DNA of 64,000 bases from Periconia sp. R9002 (lineage: Eukaryota; Ascomycota; Dothideomycetes; Pleosporales; Periconiaceae), in contig JAMAHW010000016.1 in NCBI GenBank assembly GCA_023627715.1, forward strand, positions 248,001 through 312,000. Reading direction: 5' to 3'. The notes under the pieces were generated by a model. It ran no database searches. It was not told the DNA's origin and saw only the letters and a list, made by a program, of their open reading frames with translations. This document shows, piece after piece, positions 33,806-46,298 of the stretch (within the stretch, counting starts at the first letter, position 1; each line of letters starts with the position of its first letter). The position numbers and the translations under genes are program-made.

Positions 33806-35834
33806 GCTTTGTTGATGGATATTCTTGATTCAAAAGATGGGGTGATTGAGGAGTTGGGTGTTGCCGATGTGGAGTGTGGAGGAGAGTCAAGCTCCGATGA
33901 GGCAGGTGGGGATTTATATTCGCTGAGACAGTCGAATGATGGTTGGTAGAGGCAAATGCTTAGTGCCCGTCCGTAATACTAGCGTTGTCTTCACAGGCGG
34001 GGTTGAGGTGGGTTGGATGCTGTCAGGCCACGGTCTGGTGAGACGACGTTTTGTTTTGTTTGAAGAACGGGTGTAATATCAAGTGACTTTGGAGCCGAAG
34101 AGCTGGCGAGGAATTGGGTGGCTTGGATGGTTACAGACAGTCGGACAGTCAAGGCACTCAGGGGCCCTTTTATGGAACCATGGGAGATGGACATGGCACA
34201 GCACCGAAGCGGTTATGACGACCACCTACCATCAGCTCCCGTCCGGGAGCCTTGTCGGTGGATCCCGTCTTTGATCAACAGTTACATGCCCATTGTTGGT
34301 GCTGGGCTGTTTCTGATTGGGTGCTGCGGCGCACGAGTCCTGCCAAGGCTAAAACGTCACTCCCTTGCCTCATGCCTCATGCCTCATCGCGATCGAGCTA
34401 CCACTATCACAGAAACGTACCTGCAGCCAGTACGAGTGCGTACACATGGCCCAAAGAAAGGGTTCCCGTTTTTATTTTCACCTAGCTTCTCTTTGTTCTT
34501 GCCTTCTCTTCCTATCTATCTTCTTACTACTTACCTTATCGTGTGCGACCATTTCGCTTTACGGCCCAAGGCAAAAATTTCTCCGTAGTGAGACAGAATT
34601 ACTGGCCCATGATTAGAACATGACGTTTCCCAAAATACCATCTGTCACTTACACCCCTGCTTACCACCCAGCACCAGCTTGGACTGACTCAGAATAGCCT
34701 CTCAAACAGCTGTGGCTTCGATGCATCATCAGCCTTATCCCACGTCACCGCCACATCGGCGATGGAAGAAAAATAGAATCAAGTTTTTACCCCTTCGGAA
34801 AAGCTGTACCCAACCCTCGTGCTTTCGAGACTCTTAATTTCTGGACGAATGAGAGACGTAAATCCCCCGTATGCTGTTGGCTGCTGGGGTGTTGGGTTTC
34901 AACTCTCCCATCAGCTCGGATGCGCCCAAGGGATCAACGTTTTTGTGACGTTTTTTCCTTGCGCAGAATGCAGTCTAGAACCTCGACCACCATATACCGG
35001 TGCATGCCAGTGGGGTAATCAGATTAAATGTCTCCATCACGCTGGCTAATCGGCAAGCACGCAAGAAAAAGACACTGCACTCGAAAACCAGCCGGTACAA
35101 AGTCTTAGGCCAGTTAGCGTTATCATGCCAATAGCGTGCCAAACGTCCATTGTGTTCATCGCTCCCACTCAAGGATCCAAGCACCTTCTCATGGCCTGTT
35201 ATCTATTCGAGACCCTGCTGGAACCAGCCGGTGGTTCCGTACAATCTTTGTGGGGACTAAATACCCTCTTGTTAGTACACGGAAATTAGGAAACGAGGTA
35301 TTCACAAATGATGCCAAAACGACTCCGTTAATAAATTTGGATCTACAGGGAGATTTGTAGGTACCATTAATATTTCCTGTCCTTCCTAAATTGAAACAGC
35401 ATGAAGAAAATACATTGTAATCTTACTGGTAAACCACTGGTCTGTGACCATGCCTTGCTTCCGACTTTCTTTTACCAGAGCCGCGGATAAATTCGAACAC
35501 TTCATTAGTGACAAGTCTGGACATCATTCGAGAGCTCTTTAGCGAAGCTAAGACTCGAGTAGAAACAATTTTTTAGAACTCTAGTTTGCCTGTGTGTACT
35601 TCCCAGCCGAGGACGTCCTCATGATCTTTTAATGTGTCAATACCGCGGGTAATCCGATTACTTTCCGATGATACAGTGAACCCTTTTTTTTCATCACATT
35701 ACTGTCATCATTGCTCATTTTCAGGTCATCGTGTATAATAAGCCCCCTTTTCATTCCTTTTTTTCCCTCGCTAGTTACTTATCTGAACACCACTGTTGGT
35801 CTCTTCCGGGAATCTGGATTTCATTGAACCTAAA
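33806..35834. other. long intergenic stretch, no gene seen
   Basis: About 2 kb lies between two minus-strand genes. It contains pyrimidine-rich segments (34480-34540, 35690-35770) and short unsupported open frames only. Confidence 0.4.
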
Positions 35835-36660
35835 CTATATCGAGGAACCGCCGTCGACGACCAGGTTTTGTCCGGTGACGCTCTTACTCAATATCAATGT
35901 TCGAACTTGATCCGCGACGTCCTCGATAGTGGCGAGTCGTTTCAATTTCGTGTTGTTGACCGCAGCCTCTCTCTTGCTCTGCGGAAACTTCATTCCCCAT
36001 TCGGTCAAGAGCATCCCGGGGCTCACACTGTTTACTCTGATCCTAGGCGCCAAAATGACCGCCAGGCTTTTGGCCAGGTGGATCTGCGCCGCTTTGGTGA
36101 CGGCGTAGGGAAGACTGGAGCCCGAGGGTTTTACGCCGGCGACGCTTGCTGTGGATATGAAGGTCCCCTCGTTTTCTGACAGTGCCTCTTTTGCCGCGTA
36201 TGCTAACCAGAGGTGTGTCTTTACGTTCATGACAAAACATTTATCCCAATCGTCGTCGTTTACGCCTTCGTCGATGTTCAAAAAGTTCGTCATGCGAGTC
36301 CAACCTGCATTCGATACCACTACATCTAATCGGCCCATAGTCTTGATGGATTCTTTTACCAGTTCCTCAACTGAAGTTTTGGATGAGACATCGGCCTGAA
36401 GAAGATGAAAGCGAGGGGTGGTAGGTGAGGGATGGGTAGAAGGAATCTTGTGTAATTCGCGGACCAGTTCTTCTGCACGAGCTTTGTTGGAAGAGTAGTT
36501 CACAACCTACAATATATTAGCCCGTGTATTGGTTTATGGAATAGGTAAATGTTTTGGGGGGCAACTGTACCACGCGGAAATCGGGGGCGAGCACACGAGC
36601 AACTTGAGCTCCGAGACCAGCAGAACTGGCCGTAATTAGGGCGACTTTATGGACAGACAT
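35835..36660 (-). CDS. Short-chain dehydrogenase/reductase
   Basis: Exons 36660-36571 and 36506-35835 encode 253 residues. The Rossmann fold opens VALITASSAGLGAQVARVLA, where the usual TGxxxGxG reads TASSAGLG. Then come the NAG motif (VVSNAGWTRM), the catalytic Ser segment (FISTASVAG), the active-site YAVTK, and VNSVSPGMLLTEWG. The C-terminal VTGQNLVVDGGSSI is typical of classical SDRs of FabG-like length. The enzyme is an NAD(P)-dependent oxidoreductase; the substrate cannot be told from sequence, and no pathway neighbours are present. Confidence 0.9.
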
Positions 36661-38860
36661 TATCGTCTGTCTTTTTCAATGACTTAAATTCTCTCAAAAA
36701 CGTATGTGAATATTTATGTAGTTGTTGATTGACGGTTGATATAGCCCACTTGATGAGTGGGGTAGTCGTTCCGGTCGCGGATTACCCCGGAATGGTTCCG
36801 CATAACCTCCACATTACCTAGGTAGTCTTCTCGACCTATCCACATTATTTGCGGGGGAACATAGAAGAGATCTATTATAACATTCTTTGTGAAAATCTCC
36901 CCTTCGTTTCTACCCAGAAGTACGCACACTCATTCTTGAACCCAAACTCATGTTCATATCTCGATTTCATATCTCTGAACCTATTGCACAGATGATGTCC
37001 CGAGAAGTCTACAGCTATGAACAGAAAAAATTCACGACTCACGTCTAGAGGTTAAACACTGTATGGTGATAGTGAGCGTACTTTCCACCATTTTTGGCTT
37101 TATCCCACGACGCGTTGCCAATGGATGGCGAACTACATGCAGTATACACACACAGCACACGTAGTATACAGAGCTACTGAAGCTTTGGAACGACTCAGAA
37201 CTAGGATAGAGCGTCTAGTACTCTTTCCCTCTTGCTCTTCACATCACCATCCCTTTCGCATCCCACTTCAACCTCTTCCATCCTTCCGTGTTACTTTATT
37301 TCCTTGTCAACTTCACATGGCCTGATGGGGGATGGGGTTAAGAAAGCCAGAACTCGATCTCGATGCGCTCACCAGGAAAACCCGAAAAAGTAAAGAAGAA
37401 AAAGAAGAGAGCAAGAAAGAACATACCAAAGAAAACTAGTTACGAAGTTCTCGCTAAATGTAACTAGAAATGCCTTCCTGCTTGCACTTCGGACTTGGCA
37501 GCATGAATGCATGTGCACGCGACAATTTGCCCTAGAACTCACTCAGTACAATGTTGACACCGACACGCACGCGACCCGTCCCGAAAGGTTTGATCTGGTT
37601 CATGCAACACATAACAGAGTAGGTAAAAGCTGAAAAAAAACGAAATGAGCAAACAGCAGGTGTAATGCCCGTTCCATTGATTCGCATCGAAAATGCAGTT
37701 TTTTTTGATAAGGTGATCCAGGCAAGCTTCCTCCTAAGAACCGAGGAGCCCAGTTCGTAACGTACCACAAGAAGGAGGCTACGTACATACACAAATCTAG
37801 ATGTTCCAATTACCCAATCCACGACCTAAAAAAAAAGAAAAAACTAAGGTCGAAAAAAAAAGAACAATTGTAATTCCCTGCATCCTGCCATCCCCTACGT
37901 CACATGCAGAGGCCTTAGTTCCAAAGTATCTAGAACTTTCCATCGGGGGAAAAACCAACAACATGCACGCCGAGAAGGGGAACAGACACACAGACAAGAA
38001 GGAAGGAACGAAGGTTCCAGATCGCCCTGTTGTCCCCAGTCCCTAAACCTCCCCCTCCCCTTTCCCTAGCAAAGCAAACCTCCCCATCAGAAAGCTGGCA
38101 TTGGCTGGCTGAGTGGGAACAAAAATACTCCGGCTGGGGGGTAATAATCAGTGAACTATTGACTCGGGTAGGCATGTCCGAGGCGCGGCGGCGCGTAGCT
38201 TGAGGAGGGAACAAGGGGGGTGGGTTGTTCATTTCGGTTGTTGTTATTGCTGTTCCTGTTGTTGTGGTTGGGGGTCAAAGTCGTGCGCTGTTTTTTCAAC
38301 GGTTATCTCGTGCCGTGGGAGGGCTGTTGCGCGGGTTCGCGTCGTATTCTTGACTTGTTTTGTGATGGTTTCTCATTTCGTTTGCGTTGCTGTTTATATT
38401 TTTCTCGTAAGAAAAATGCATCTCCTCTCCTGTCTTGTGTGGTTGAATCGACGATGTAAAATCCCCTAAATTTCGACTTGGGGAAAAGGTAGCACAACAC
38501 ACATAATCAGAATACGAATATAGAGGTGAAATCATGTTTATTAAACTAGCCAGACTCTTCAAACAGCGCTCAAATCTATGGAACATGAAGATTTCACCAG
38601 ACCACACACAAGTTCCTCAGTGAATTTTGTACTGGTAATAACCAATCGTATTAAGTTGTACAATCAAAAAGGTGAACAGCTAAAAAAACATTGCGTGGTG
38701 GCAGTTGTTTGGACCCATAGACTCCGACATCTCAATGCAGGATCATGATGCAGAGCCCACGAAGTCGTTAACCCATTAAACCCGTCCCGTCCACATCAAC
38801 CCGTTCCCCTTCATCTCGAATCGAAGCGGTGCAACCACATCAACTCAGAGGTGAAACTGC
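36661..38860. other. long intergenic stretch, no gene seen
   Basis: About 2.2 kb with A-rich and C-rich low-complexity runs (37370-37440, 37827-37862, 38040-38070). Short open frames overlap one another and none is convincing. Confidence 0.4.
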
Positions 38861-39415
38861 TTACAAGAAAGCAGCGAGGGCACCAGCGACGGCGAGGAGA
38901 GAGAGACCAGTCTTGCCAGCAGCGCCGGGGAAGGCGGGGGCAGGGGTGGAGCTGGAGCCAGGGGCGCCGGGGGCGCCAGCAGCACCAGTACCGGAGGGCT
39001 TGGGGACGGCGGGAGCAGTGCCGTTGGCGGTGGGGTAGACAGGGGCGACAGGCGCGGAGGGCTTGACGGGAGCGTAACCAGAGGGAGCAGGTGCGGACTC
39101 AACGGGCTTGGAGGGAGCAGGTGCGGTGGGCACGGGGGTGACGATGGTGTAGCTGGGGACAGTCAAGGTGGTGTGCTTGCTGACGGTGCTGTAGCTGGAA
39201 GGACCGTAGGTGACGGTGGCACCGGCCTGATATCATAGTTAGTGGGAAGTTTCCTTTCGTGAAGTTATGAATAGACTTACCTCGCAGACAGTGGTGTACT
39301 GGGGGACAACGGTGGTGTGGTAGACGGGAGCAGCAGGGGTGGTGCTGTTGATGGCCACGGGCTGGTAAACAGCGGCGCTGGCGGCGGCAGCGAAGAAGAT
39401 GGCGAAGGACTTCAT
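38861..39415 (-). CDS. GPI-anchored Ser/Thr/Pro-rich cell-wall protein
   Basis: Exons 39415-39281 and 39226-38861 give 166 residues. An N-terminal signal peptide (MKSFAIFFAAAASAAV) is followed by a Thr/Val/Tyr-rich stretch (YHTTVVPQYTTVCE, TVSKHTTLTVPSY). The rest is low-complexity Pro/Ala/Ser/Gly. The last 15 residues (LSLLAVAGALAAFL) are hydrophobic after a small-residue site (PGAAGKTG), as expected for GPI addition. It probably sits in the plasma membrane or wall as a heavily O-glycosylated protein. The VxxxTTVCE pattern resembles other fungal wall proteins, but I cannot name a specific family. Confidence 0.8.
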
Positions 39416-41085
39416 TTTGATTGTTTGAAGGTTGGGTATTAAATACGTTGGGTATTACGTAGAGGTCGTGGAAACGAGTGAAATCGGTATATAAACCGGA
39501 GTATTAAGTATAGCGAGTGTGTGGTGAGGAGAAAAAGAAGAGGAGAGATGGTGGACGCGGACGGTCTGGATTTTTATATCCAAAGTAGATGGTCCTGGGG
39601 CTGCATGCTCTGGGAAGGCGGCTGGCCATGACAGGGGACATGTTCGCGAGGTCGTTGACAGACTGTGCCTGTGGATACGGAAAAGGAGGTGATGTGTTTA
39701 TTGACAGAGGCGGAAGTGGCCTATCAGGAGGAGCAGAGGGAAGAGAAACGAAATTGCGTCTTGTATACCCCTAGCCAGGGCCCTTGCAGGCTTTGACGGT
39801 TGGACGAGTTCAGACGGCACGCCAGACCAAGCTGGGGTTCCTTTCAGAGCACAACTGTCAGCCTTTAACTCAAGCTGTGTTTGGGCCCGGCGCTGAATAA
39901 AAGGAGGAATAGTTTATGTTTTGGCTTTTGGTAGATCATGGCCCGAAAGCGGTACCCCGCAAGTGTGAGTGAGTAATGAAATTGGCTGGTGTAGTGGAGC
40001 CGTGATCATTCATCGCGTGCACTCTTGCGGTACTTTGGCGAAGTCAACCCTGGTGTACTGGCCCAGACCCTTCTAGGACGGCGGCTGGGTGGAGATTTGT
40101 TCGATGGGATCCCACGGCGCCTACCAGTATTGATACCTACTCTTAGCTGCCCCATGCCAGACAAAGTAGGTATTTGCTAACAGCCATGCCTAGATAGCAT
40201 CGAGCTATCGACTCGCGCGTAAGCCTGATAACGAAGCGACTGAAATAATGGTTGGTCTGTCTGGGGTAATGCGTCCGTTGTTGACACGAAGGATTGCTGA
40301 CTACCATGCTCTTGGGCAAACAAGACCCACTTGAGCACGGGTTCCTGCGTCTTGGACCTGACACTAAGATAACCATTCAGCTTGGTCTCTAAATGCAATG
40401 CAAAGGGCCAAAGGCATCGATAGGGCGTACCCGCCACCGAGTCAAGAATTGAATCTTCAGCTGCGAAGGAAGGAACATGGCTTTTCGTGCCATTTCACTC
40501 GCTCACTGTGCGGAGATAATGGCAGCATGAGGATTCCGCCCTACATGCCAAGTCGAGTGGTTATCCGCGTGGGGTCGCTTTTGTGCGGCCGAGGGCAACT
40601 TACAACTGACGAGCATTGATTGATGGTAAGCAGTGGTATGTGCGCCGTAGAGTTATTGATTTCGCGCAGATGACAAAGTTTGTGTGTCGGTCGAGTTTGT
40701 TTAGGGGCGAGAACGTGGGGAGAGCGAGGATTCTGGGAATAACAGACGCCCGGCCATTCTGTGCACGCGACCCGACACACTCAACACGCTGCACTGTACT
40801 TTGTTTTGCTGCCTTTTCCGTTAGACAGACAAAGTTGCGGTAAGTGGGAGTGAAGTCGTGGCTAGCTGGCGAGCGATAGGTTAAGTGCATGCGCCCACAC
40901 GTGGTGGTTATCTTAAGGCTGGCGCGACTTCGGCGTCATCCGATTTCGCCATTCCGTCCCTGAACCATACCAAAATCGGCCCTTTCTCGGTCGCGCCAAT
41001 GACTTCCAGAACGCCTACCTACATGACTACGTGACAAGCATTTTCCCTATTCCTATTGAATACGCCTTGTGCTCAATCCCTCTTC
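39416..41085. other. long intergenic stretch, no gene seen
   Basis: About 1.7 kb lies between divergent genes and includes the wall-protein promoter. A TATATAAA-like element lies near 39488. Overlapping short frames at 40140-40890 are unsupported. Confidence 0.4.
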
Positions 41086-41721
41086 ATGAGACAAAGCGGC
41101 AAGACGCCATCAGGATCCAAGTCCACCTCGGGGATTCCTAATAACTGGCCTTCAGGCGTCGTCTATCTACACGAGCCATGCTATTCGAAGCAGCTGCAAA
41201 CAGAAGCAGTAGCGACTCTCGTCTTCCCCAAGAGTGACTTGCCCTCGACCGAAGAACCTCGACATTGCAAAGGCCCGTTTGCAAATGTCAAAATAACCCC
41301 TGTATCTGACCCAAACCATCCAGCTCATGGTCAATATGGACTGTTCGCTACTCATCATCTTCCCCCAGACACATTTATCCTCCCGTACATAGGTTATGTA
41401 CATGGGCCTAACGACCTGGATGAGACTTCCGATTATGATTTGTCGTTGGATCGCGAGCTCGGTATTGGAGTAGACGCTTCCAAAATGGGCAACGAGGCGA
41501 GATTTATCAATGACTATCGAGGAGTATCTGCTGCCCCCAATGCAGAGTTTCGCCATGCCTTTGTCCATGTGGCCAAAGGCCGGGTGGAGAAGAGGATGGG
41601 CGTTTTTGTCTTGAGCGCTGGGAAAAGCGGAAAAAGGGCCAAAGGCATTGAAAAGGGTAAAGAGATTCTTGTGAGCTACGGAAAGGGGTTCTGGACCGAG
41701 AGAATGGGAACGGATAGCTGA
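41086..41721 (+). CDS. SET-domain protein
   Basis: A single exon of 211 residues runs from ATG 41086. The SET fold is recognisable from GQYGLFATHHLPPDTFILPY (start strand and loop), GIGVDASKMGNEARFINDY (in place of the usual RFINHS), a PNAEF segment, and GKEILVSYGKGFW (GEELxxxYG). It lacks the Cys-rich pre- and post-SET regions. SET proteins methylate lysines on histones or other proteins. The N-H-S motif reads N-D-Y here, so its substrate and activity are open. It is convergent with the ankyrin gene. Confidence 0.8.
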   Translation: MRQSGKTPSGSKSTSGIPNNWPSGVVYLHEPCYSKQLQTEAVATLVFPKSDLPSTEEPRHCKGPFANVKITPVSDPNHPAHGQYGLFATHHLPPDTFILPYIGYVHGPNDLDETSDYDLSLDRELGIGVDASKMGNEARFINDYRGVSAAPNAEFRHAFVHVAKGRVEKRMGVFVLSAGKSGKRAKGIEKGKEILVSYGKGFWTERMGTDS

Positions 41722-41936
41722 GTGAAAAGGTGCAGAATATCAAGGAACGACTGGGCTTGCTCAATTTAACCGTCTCAACTGTCTTGATTGAGATGATCCA
41801 ACAAGGCTACCGAGAATAAAGGCTAGGACACATGGGGAATGTATCATCTCTCAGTGTCAAAACAGAAACATCCAAGTACTCCTGCCATACCAACGCCACC
41901 GTTGCGCCAAACGTTGTGTTCCAAACCAAGTCCAAA

Positions 41937-43032
41937 TCAGATAGATTCGCCCGTCTCCGCTCTTGGTCTTGCTCCATCTGCAAGGGCAAAAGGCGTCCAA
42001 CCAGCACCTCTCTCTGTAGGCGTCATGGCTCTTCTCTTCTCGATGGGGCTCCAGTCCATCCCAGGTGCTGGCAGCCCCGCAACAGCGGCATCGTCTCTTG
42101 TCGGGTTTCTAGTCCCCCCAGTTGCACTAACAGCAGCCGTCCCTTGTCCAGCAAGTCCGTCTTGGTCTGTAACCAGCCTCACACCAGCATTTCTCTGACG
42201 CTCCCGCTCCCTCTCTACCCTCTTCCCTTCCGCCTTCTTCTTCTCGGATTCGATAATCAGAGTTTTGAAGTAAGCCTCTGCGGCTGGGGTGGCAGAGTAA
42301 TGTACGGGCGTCCATGAGTATGCATTTTTTGCAAGGGGATTGGCACCGTATTGTATGAGCATTCGAAGGGCTTTGAGTTCGCCGGCTGCAGAGGCGTGGT
42401 GTAAGGCATTGTTGCCTTGATGATCGACTGTATTGAGTATGGAGGGAGCATGGAGGAGAAGCGCTGGGATGAGATGGAGCTTTCCAGTACCAGAACGGCA
42501 AGCAAGCATGAGCTACATAGTATTAGTATGCAACAGTTCCTCGGAGATCGTGGTCGAAACCTACAGCATCGAGGCCTGCCTTGTTTTGGAGTGGTATACA
42601 GTCCGGAAACCTCTTCGCGAGTAACATGCCCACATCTTCCTTTCCCGCAATTGCTGCCAGCATCAATGGTGTCTCCCAATCACTATTCACGCTAATCATG
42701 TCATCCTCGTGTCCGGCCTCGATGAGGAACTCCTATCCACTATCAGCGGGTCTCGTTGGGAATCGCGCATGGATGTGACGCACAGCAATCTGGGTAAACC
42801 CATGTTTCGCTGCTAGATGCAACGAGGTATTACTTCTATCCTCGAAGTCGGGGTTTCGTAGGTATGTTGGATTGTTGCGAACTATTCGCTTCACTAGATC
42901 CAGGTCGTTGAGGAGGATAGCGCGACGTAGACGTCGCGGTACGTCAATCCTATCAACTATGTCAGCAACGAAGGATGGTTTCGCGACAAATAAACACTTA
43001 CATGTCGGTGAGGTGGAAGCATGGTTATCCAC
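41937..43032 (-). CDS. ankyrin repeat protein, 5' end unresolved
   Basis: Exons 42512-41937, 42732-42565 and the segment above 42784 join in phase 0 and give about 340 visible residues. Ankyrin repeats are clear (SNTSLHLAAKHGFTQIA, WETPLMLAAIAGKEDVG, GNNALHHASAAGELKALRML). A charged helix and a Gly/Arg-rich tail follow. The first coding exon is not found: the frame above 43032 is open to a stop near 43130 without an ATG, so a further upstream intron is likely and the upper limit given is arbitrary. A 45-bp stop-free segment, 42957-43001, has good splice signals and may also be an intron. It is probably a protein-binding scaffold; its partner is unknown. Confidence 0.75.
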
Positions 43033-43405
43033 CTGGGTAGGCTGTAGAAGTTCATAAGCTGATGCGGGGAATGATGTTGAATGTCGGAGCTTGGTCCACC
43101 TACGGCTTGGTCCGAAGCTGTAGGCCAGTAGTAACCGTTACATACACACTGTAGAGGCCTGTAGTGCACGACAGCACTACAAGGTAGTAATTTCTTTCTG
43201 TATGATCTGAAAATTACAATTAATTGAGAACATGATGGTAAAGAAGTGGCCTATACACAAATTCTTGAAAGTAAAGTGCATGTTTTGTTTGCTTTCATTC
43301 AGATAAGCCGCTGGAGGCCTATCTTAACCAATGCTGAGAGACACGACTATGTTACACTCATGCAAGGACGCTACTATCTATGTATGTCATTTTCTCGTCC
43401 CCAGT
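43033..43405. other. RPN3 3' flank and missing ankyrin 5' exon
   Basis: This 373-bp stretch must contain the RPN3 3' UTR and probably the first exon of the ankyrin gene. I could not place that exon. Confidence 0.4.
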
Positions 43406-45139
43406 CTATAGCCCATCAAAGTCACCAGCCGCATCATCCTCATCTATATCTCCTTCCTGGATCTCCTTGGCGAGCTCCCGTTCCCTATCGCGAGCTTCCT
43501 GTGCATTCTTCAACTCCAATCGATGCTGGTTCATGGGGTAGCGCATCGCCTTAACACACTCATCGTGCAATGTTAAGCAAGCACGGATACGCTCGTGGAA
43601 TACCTCCCCAGGCTCACGAGTAGCATAGATATCACCAGCTTGCTTCGTCTGCATGAAACCCTTCTCATGATCGATAGTAGCCTCAATTACACCGTCACGA
43701 ATAGCTTTCGCGACAATGTACTCGGCTGACTCTTCGCTTCCAAGGCCAACGCGAATGCAGATATCGCGTAGTGAGATGCGCGAATAAGAAAGAGAAAGCA
43801 TGCGGATGCCGGTAGTGATCACATTCTGTCGGAGGCGAAGGATCAAGGTGTAAGTACCGTCGCGATGGAAAGTGGAAGCATACGTTTGTACAACCTTAGG
43901 AAACCCTTGAAGGTCTCCGACGCGGACAGCTTGCACCAAGCGGAAGTAGGGCTCCAGCGCGCGCTCAAGGCGGGGTTGGCTGAAAACGGCACGATCGGGA
44001 ATGTCTCCCATCAGGAGCTCAATGACGATCAAAAGCTTCATCGAGGTCTGATAGAAACCAGTGGCTACAGAGTTGGTGGGCGACTTTCGTGTAGCGCTAG
44101 TGAGGTGTTCATGTGCTTCCGTGTAAGACAGCTGAATTGCTCGTATGCGTCCGAGGTAGTAAAGGTATCTTGCGACCTGGTTGTTGGGGGCATTCTCGGG
44201 GAACTGGGTCTGCGCTACAAGAAGGTCGGCCTGCGTGATGTCGGCGGTGGATATGTAGTTGCGGAGGAGCAGCGTCGTCACGGAGGCCTGCGTGTCCAGA
44301 TCTTTCCTGAGCACAGAACTGCGCAGGGCAGCCAACAGCTTTCCGCGAATAGATATAACGGGGGATTGTTTGGATGGTGGCTTGGGATCGAGTTCCTCGT
44401 GGAAGAGAGAGAAATAGAAGTATGCCTTTGCGGCTAGAGAATCAAGCGTCCGTCTATTCAACTCGCGAATCTTGTCCACCAACTGGGTCGAGAATTCAGC
44501 GCCCTCTTCGTGATCTTTTGAGTCATAGAGATACACCTAGACGACAATGTTAATAGTGTTATACAATCATCGGCGGAATGTGGCATACCTGGATCAGAAT
44601 GGCTATGTAAACATCAATCTCAGGTATCGGCTCTTTCGTGTTTCCTTTGTTATGTTGAATTTCCTCCTTGTACTGCGCTACCACACTTTTGATCGCCTCG
44701 CCATCCATGCCGACTGCCTCCATAAGCACCCGCCCGGTGGCGTTGCTTGAGGAATAGGTGAGTACAATGACTGAGCATAGCACACGGTCGGTCAGGCGCT
44801 TGCGGAGCGATGATATTGAACGGAGAGCCCTTAGAGTAAACCGAGAATCAAACTGAGTTACGGCGCGCTCGAGTAGTGTGAAGTTGCCCCGTATATCTTG
44901 TGTGATGGTCAGCTCGGCCTGCATACAAATATTGTTGGAAACAGTGCCGGTGGCGACCGTGGGACTCAAGCACTTCGTCTTGACGTAGTTATGAAGTGAT
45001 GCAGTGAAAACATGTACGGATAGAAACAATCGCCATGCAATCTGGTAGTGGGCGACTTACCAGCGACAGTCTTCTGCTCAACATTCTCCGTCTTGGGCTG
45101 CTCCCCCTCCGTCACGACACCTTCCATACTGTCTGCCAT
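43406..45139 (-). CDS. RPN3: 26S proteasome regulatory subunit Rpn3
   Basis: The exons are 45139-45061 (MADSMEGVVTEGEQPKTENV), 44918-44589 and 44536-43406. Rpn3 landmarks include GNFTLLERAVTQFDSRFTLR, YIAILIQ joined to VYLYDSKDHEE, and YLYYLGRIRAIQLSYTEAHE. The PCI domain carries SYSRISLRDICIRVGL and the C-terminal acidic tail. The protein is a lid subunit of the 19S particle. The second splice (44588-44537) is clean and in phase. The first is not: the strong donor TCGCTG|GTAAGT leaves phase 1 while the acceptor GCAG|GCCGAG needs phase 0. This implies a one-base sequence error, an unusual splice site, or a start at the in-frame ATG at 44924 just ahead of that acceptor. Confidence 0.88.
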
Positions 45140-45433
45140 AGTGATTGATGTTATTCTTTATTGTTATGATGGCGACCAGAGGAAAAGGTGCAAATGGCAG
45201 CTGCGGTGGCTATGGTAGGTGAGAGATCGATAGAGGAGGTATGATATGATGATGAGCTTAGGCGATGATGAGGGACCGAGACGCGGGAGCTCTAGCTAGC
45301 CTGGTGGTCTTGCCCGCCCTGGTGAAAGTCACGGAGAATCGGTTTCCCCGCGCCTCCGAATGTTTCTGTTTACTCCAGCAGCCCCGCGCATTCAAGGGCC
45401 GTTCACAGATACGCACCAGCACTCACCACCAAT

Positions 45434-46298
45434 ATGACGCTTCTTGATGCTCACCTAGAACAAATATCTATATCTGCACAATCTATTGGGGAGCTCCCGT
45501 ATGTGCTATTATGAGAGGTAATTGGTCTACCATCTGATCGCATGCCAGGTTCCCAAAATCGAAGGTCTTCACGAATGCGCTATTGCAATCCCACGACATC
45601 ACTACGCTGATCAGAGATACTGAATCTCATGAACGCGCTCTCTTCTCTGTACCGCCGCCTCCACCCGCACCCAAGGCACAAGATTCAAACCGTCGTAACA
45701 CGATATTCAATCCAAATGGCGCCTCGACCAGTATATCAGGTGGAGGCGCGAATGCCGTGAGGGCTCCAAAGCGCAATACTGCTGTGGCTGCAGTACTAGG
45801 CACAGAACTTGTTGAAAGGATACGAAGAGGCGGAGGCGGAGGAGCCGGCACTGGCCTTGGTTATCGCAAATACGATGGAAACAACAAAAACGAAGTCGAT
45901 GTGGAAACATTACTCGAAGGGGCCGAGAAGCTCCTTGGAGTATAGTATGTAAACATGCTTATAATGCGTTGTGCTTCACTAACTGTGGCAGTCCCATCGC
46001 CGGTGCCCATGAACGCATCATGGCAATGCGCCAAAGACACAGCAGGCTCGAAGCATCCATCGACTACTACGAGTCGAGGATAGCAGATCAAATGGAGCAG
46101 TTGGGCAGATTGAATCGATCACGCGAGCAGCCGGAACGGGACTTGGAAGTCTATCCGGAAGAAAACACGGCACCTACAATGACCGAGGAAGATCTCAGAA
46201 GAGAAGAGGAGGAAGTAAGGCAGCTGGAATCGAAGAAGAGAGGGCTGGAGGACAGGGTCAATTCTATGGGCAGAGACATATCTGGTGTTCTGCGGTGA
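45434..46298 (+). CDS. SPC34: DASH complex subunit Spc34
   Basis: Exons 45434-45498, 45549-45944 and 45992-46298 encode 255 residues. The opening MTLLDAHLEQISISAQSIGE and FTNALLQSHDITTLIRDTES followed by HERALFSV are diagnostic of Spc34. A Gly-rich linker follows, then a VDVETLLEGAEKLLGVY helix across the second junction and a C-terminal coiled coil. The DASH/Dam1 ring couples kinetochores to microtubules in fungi. It is divergent from RPN3, 294 bp apart. Confidence 0.92.
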
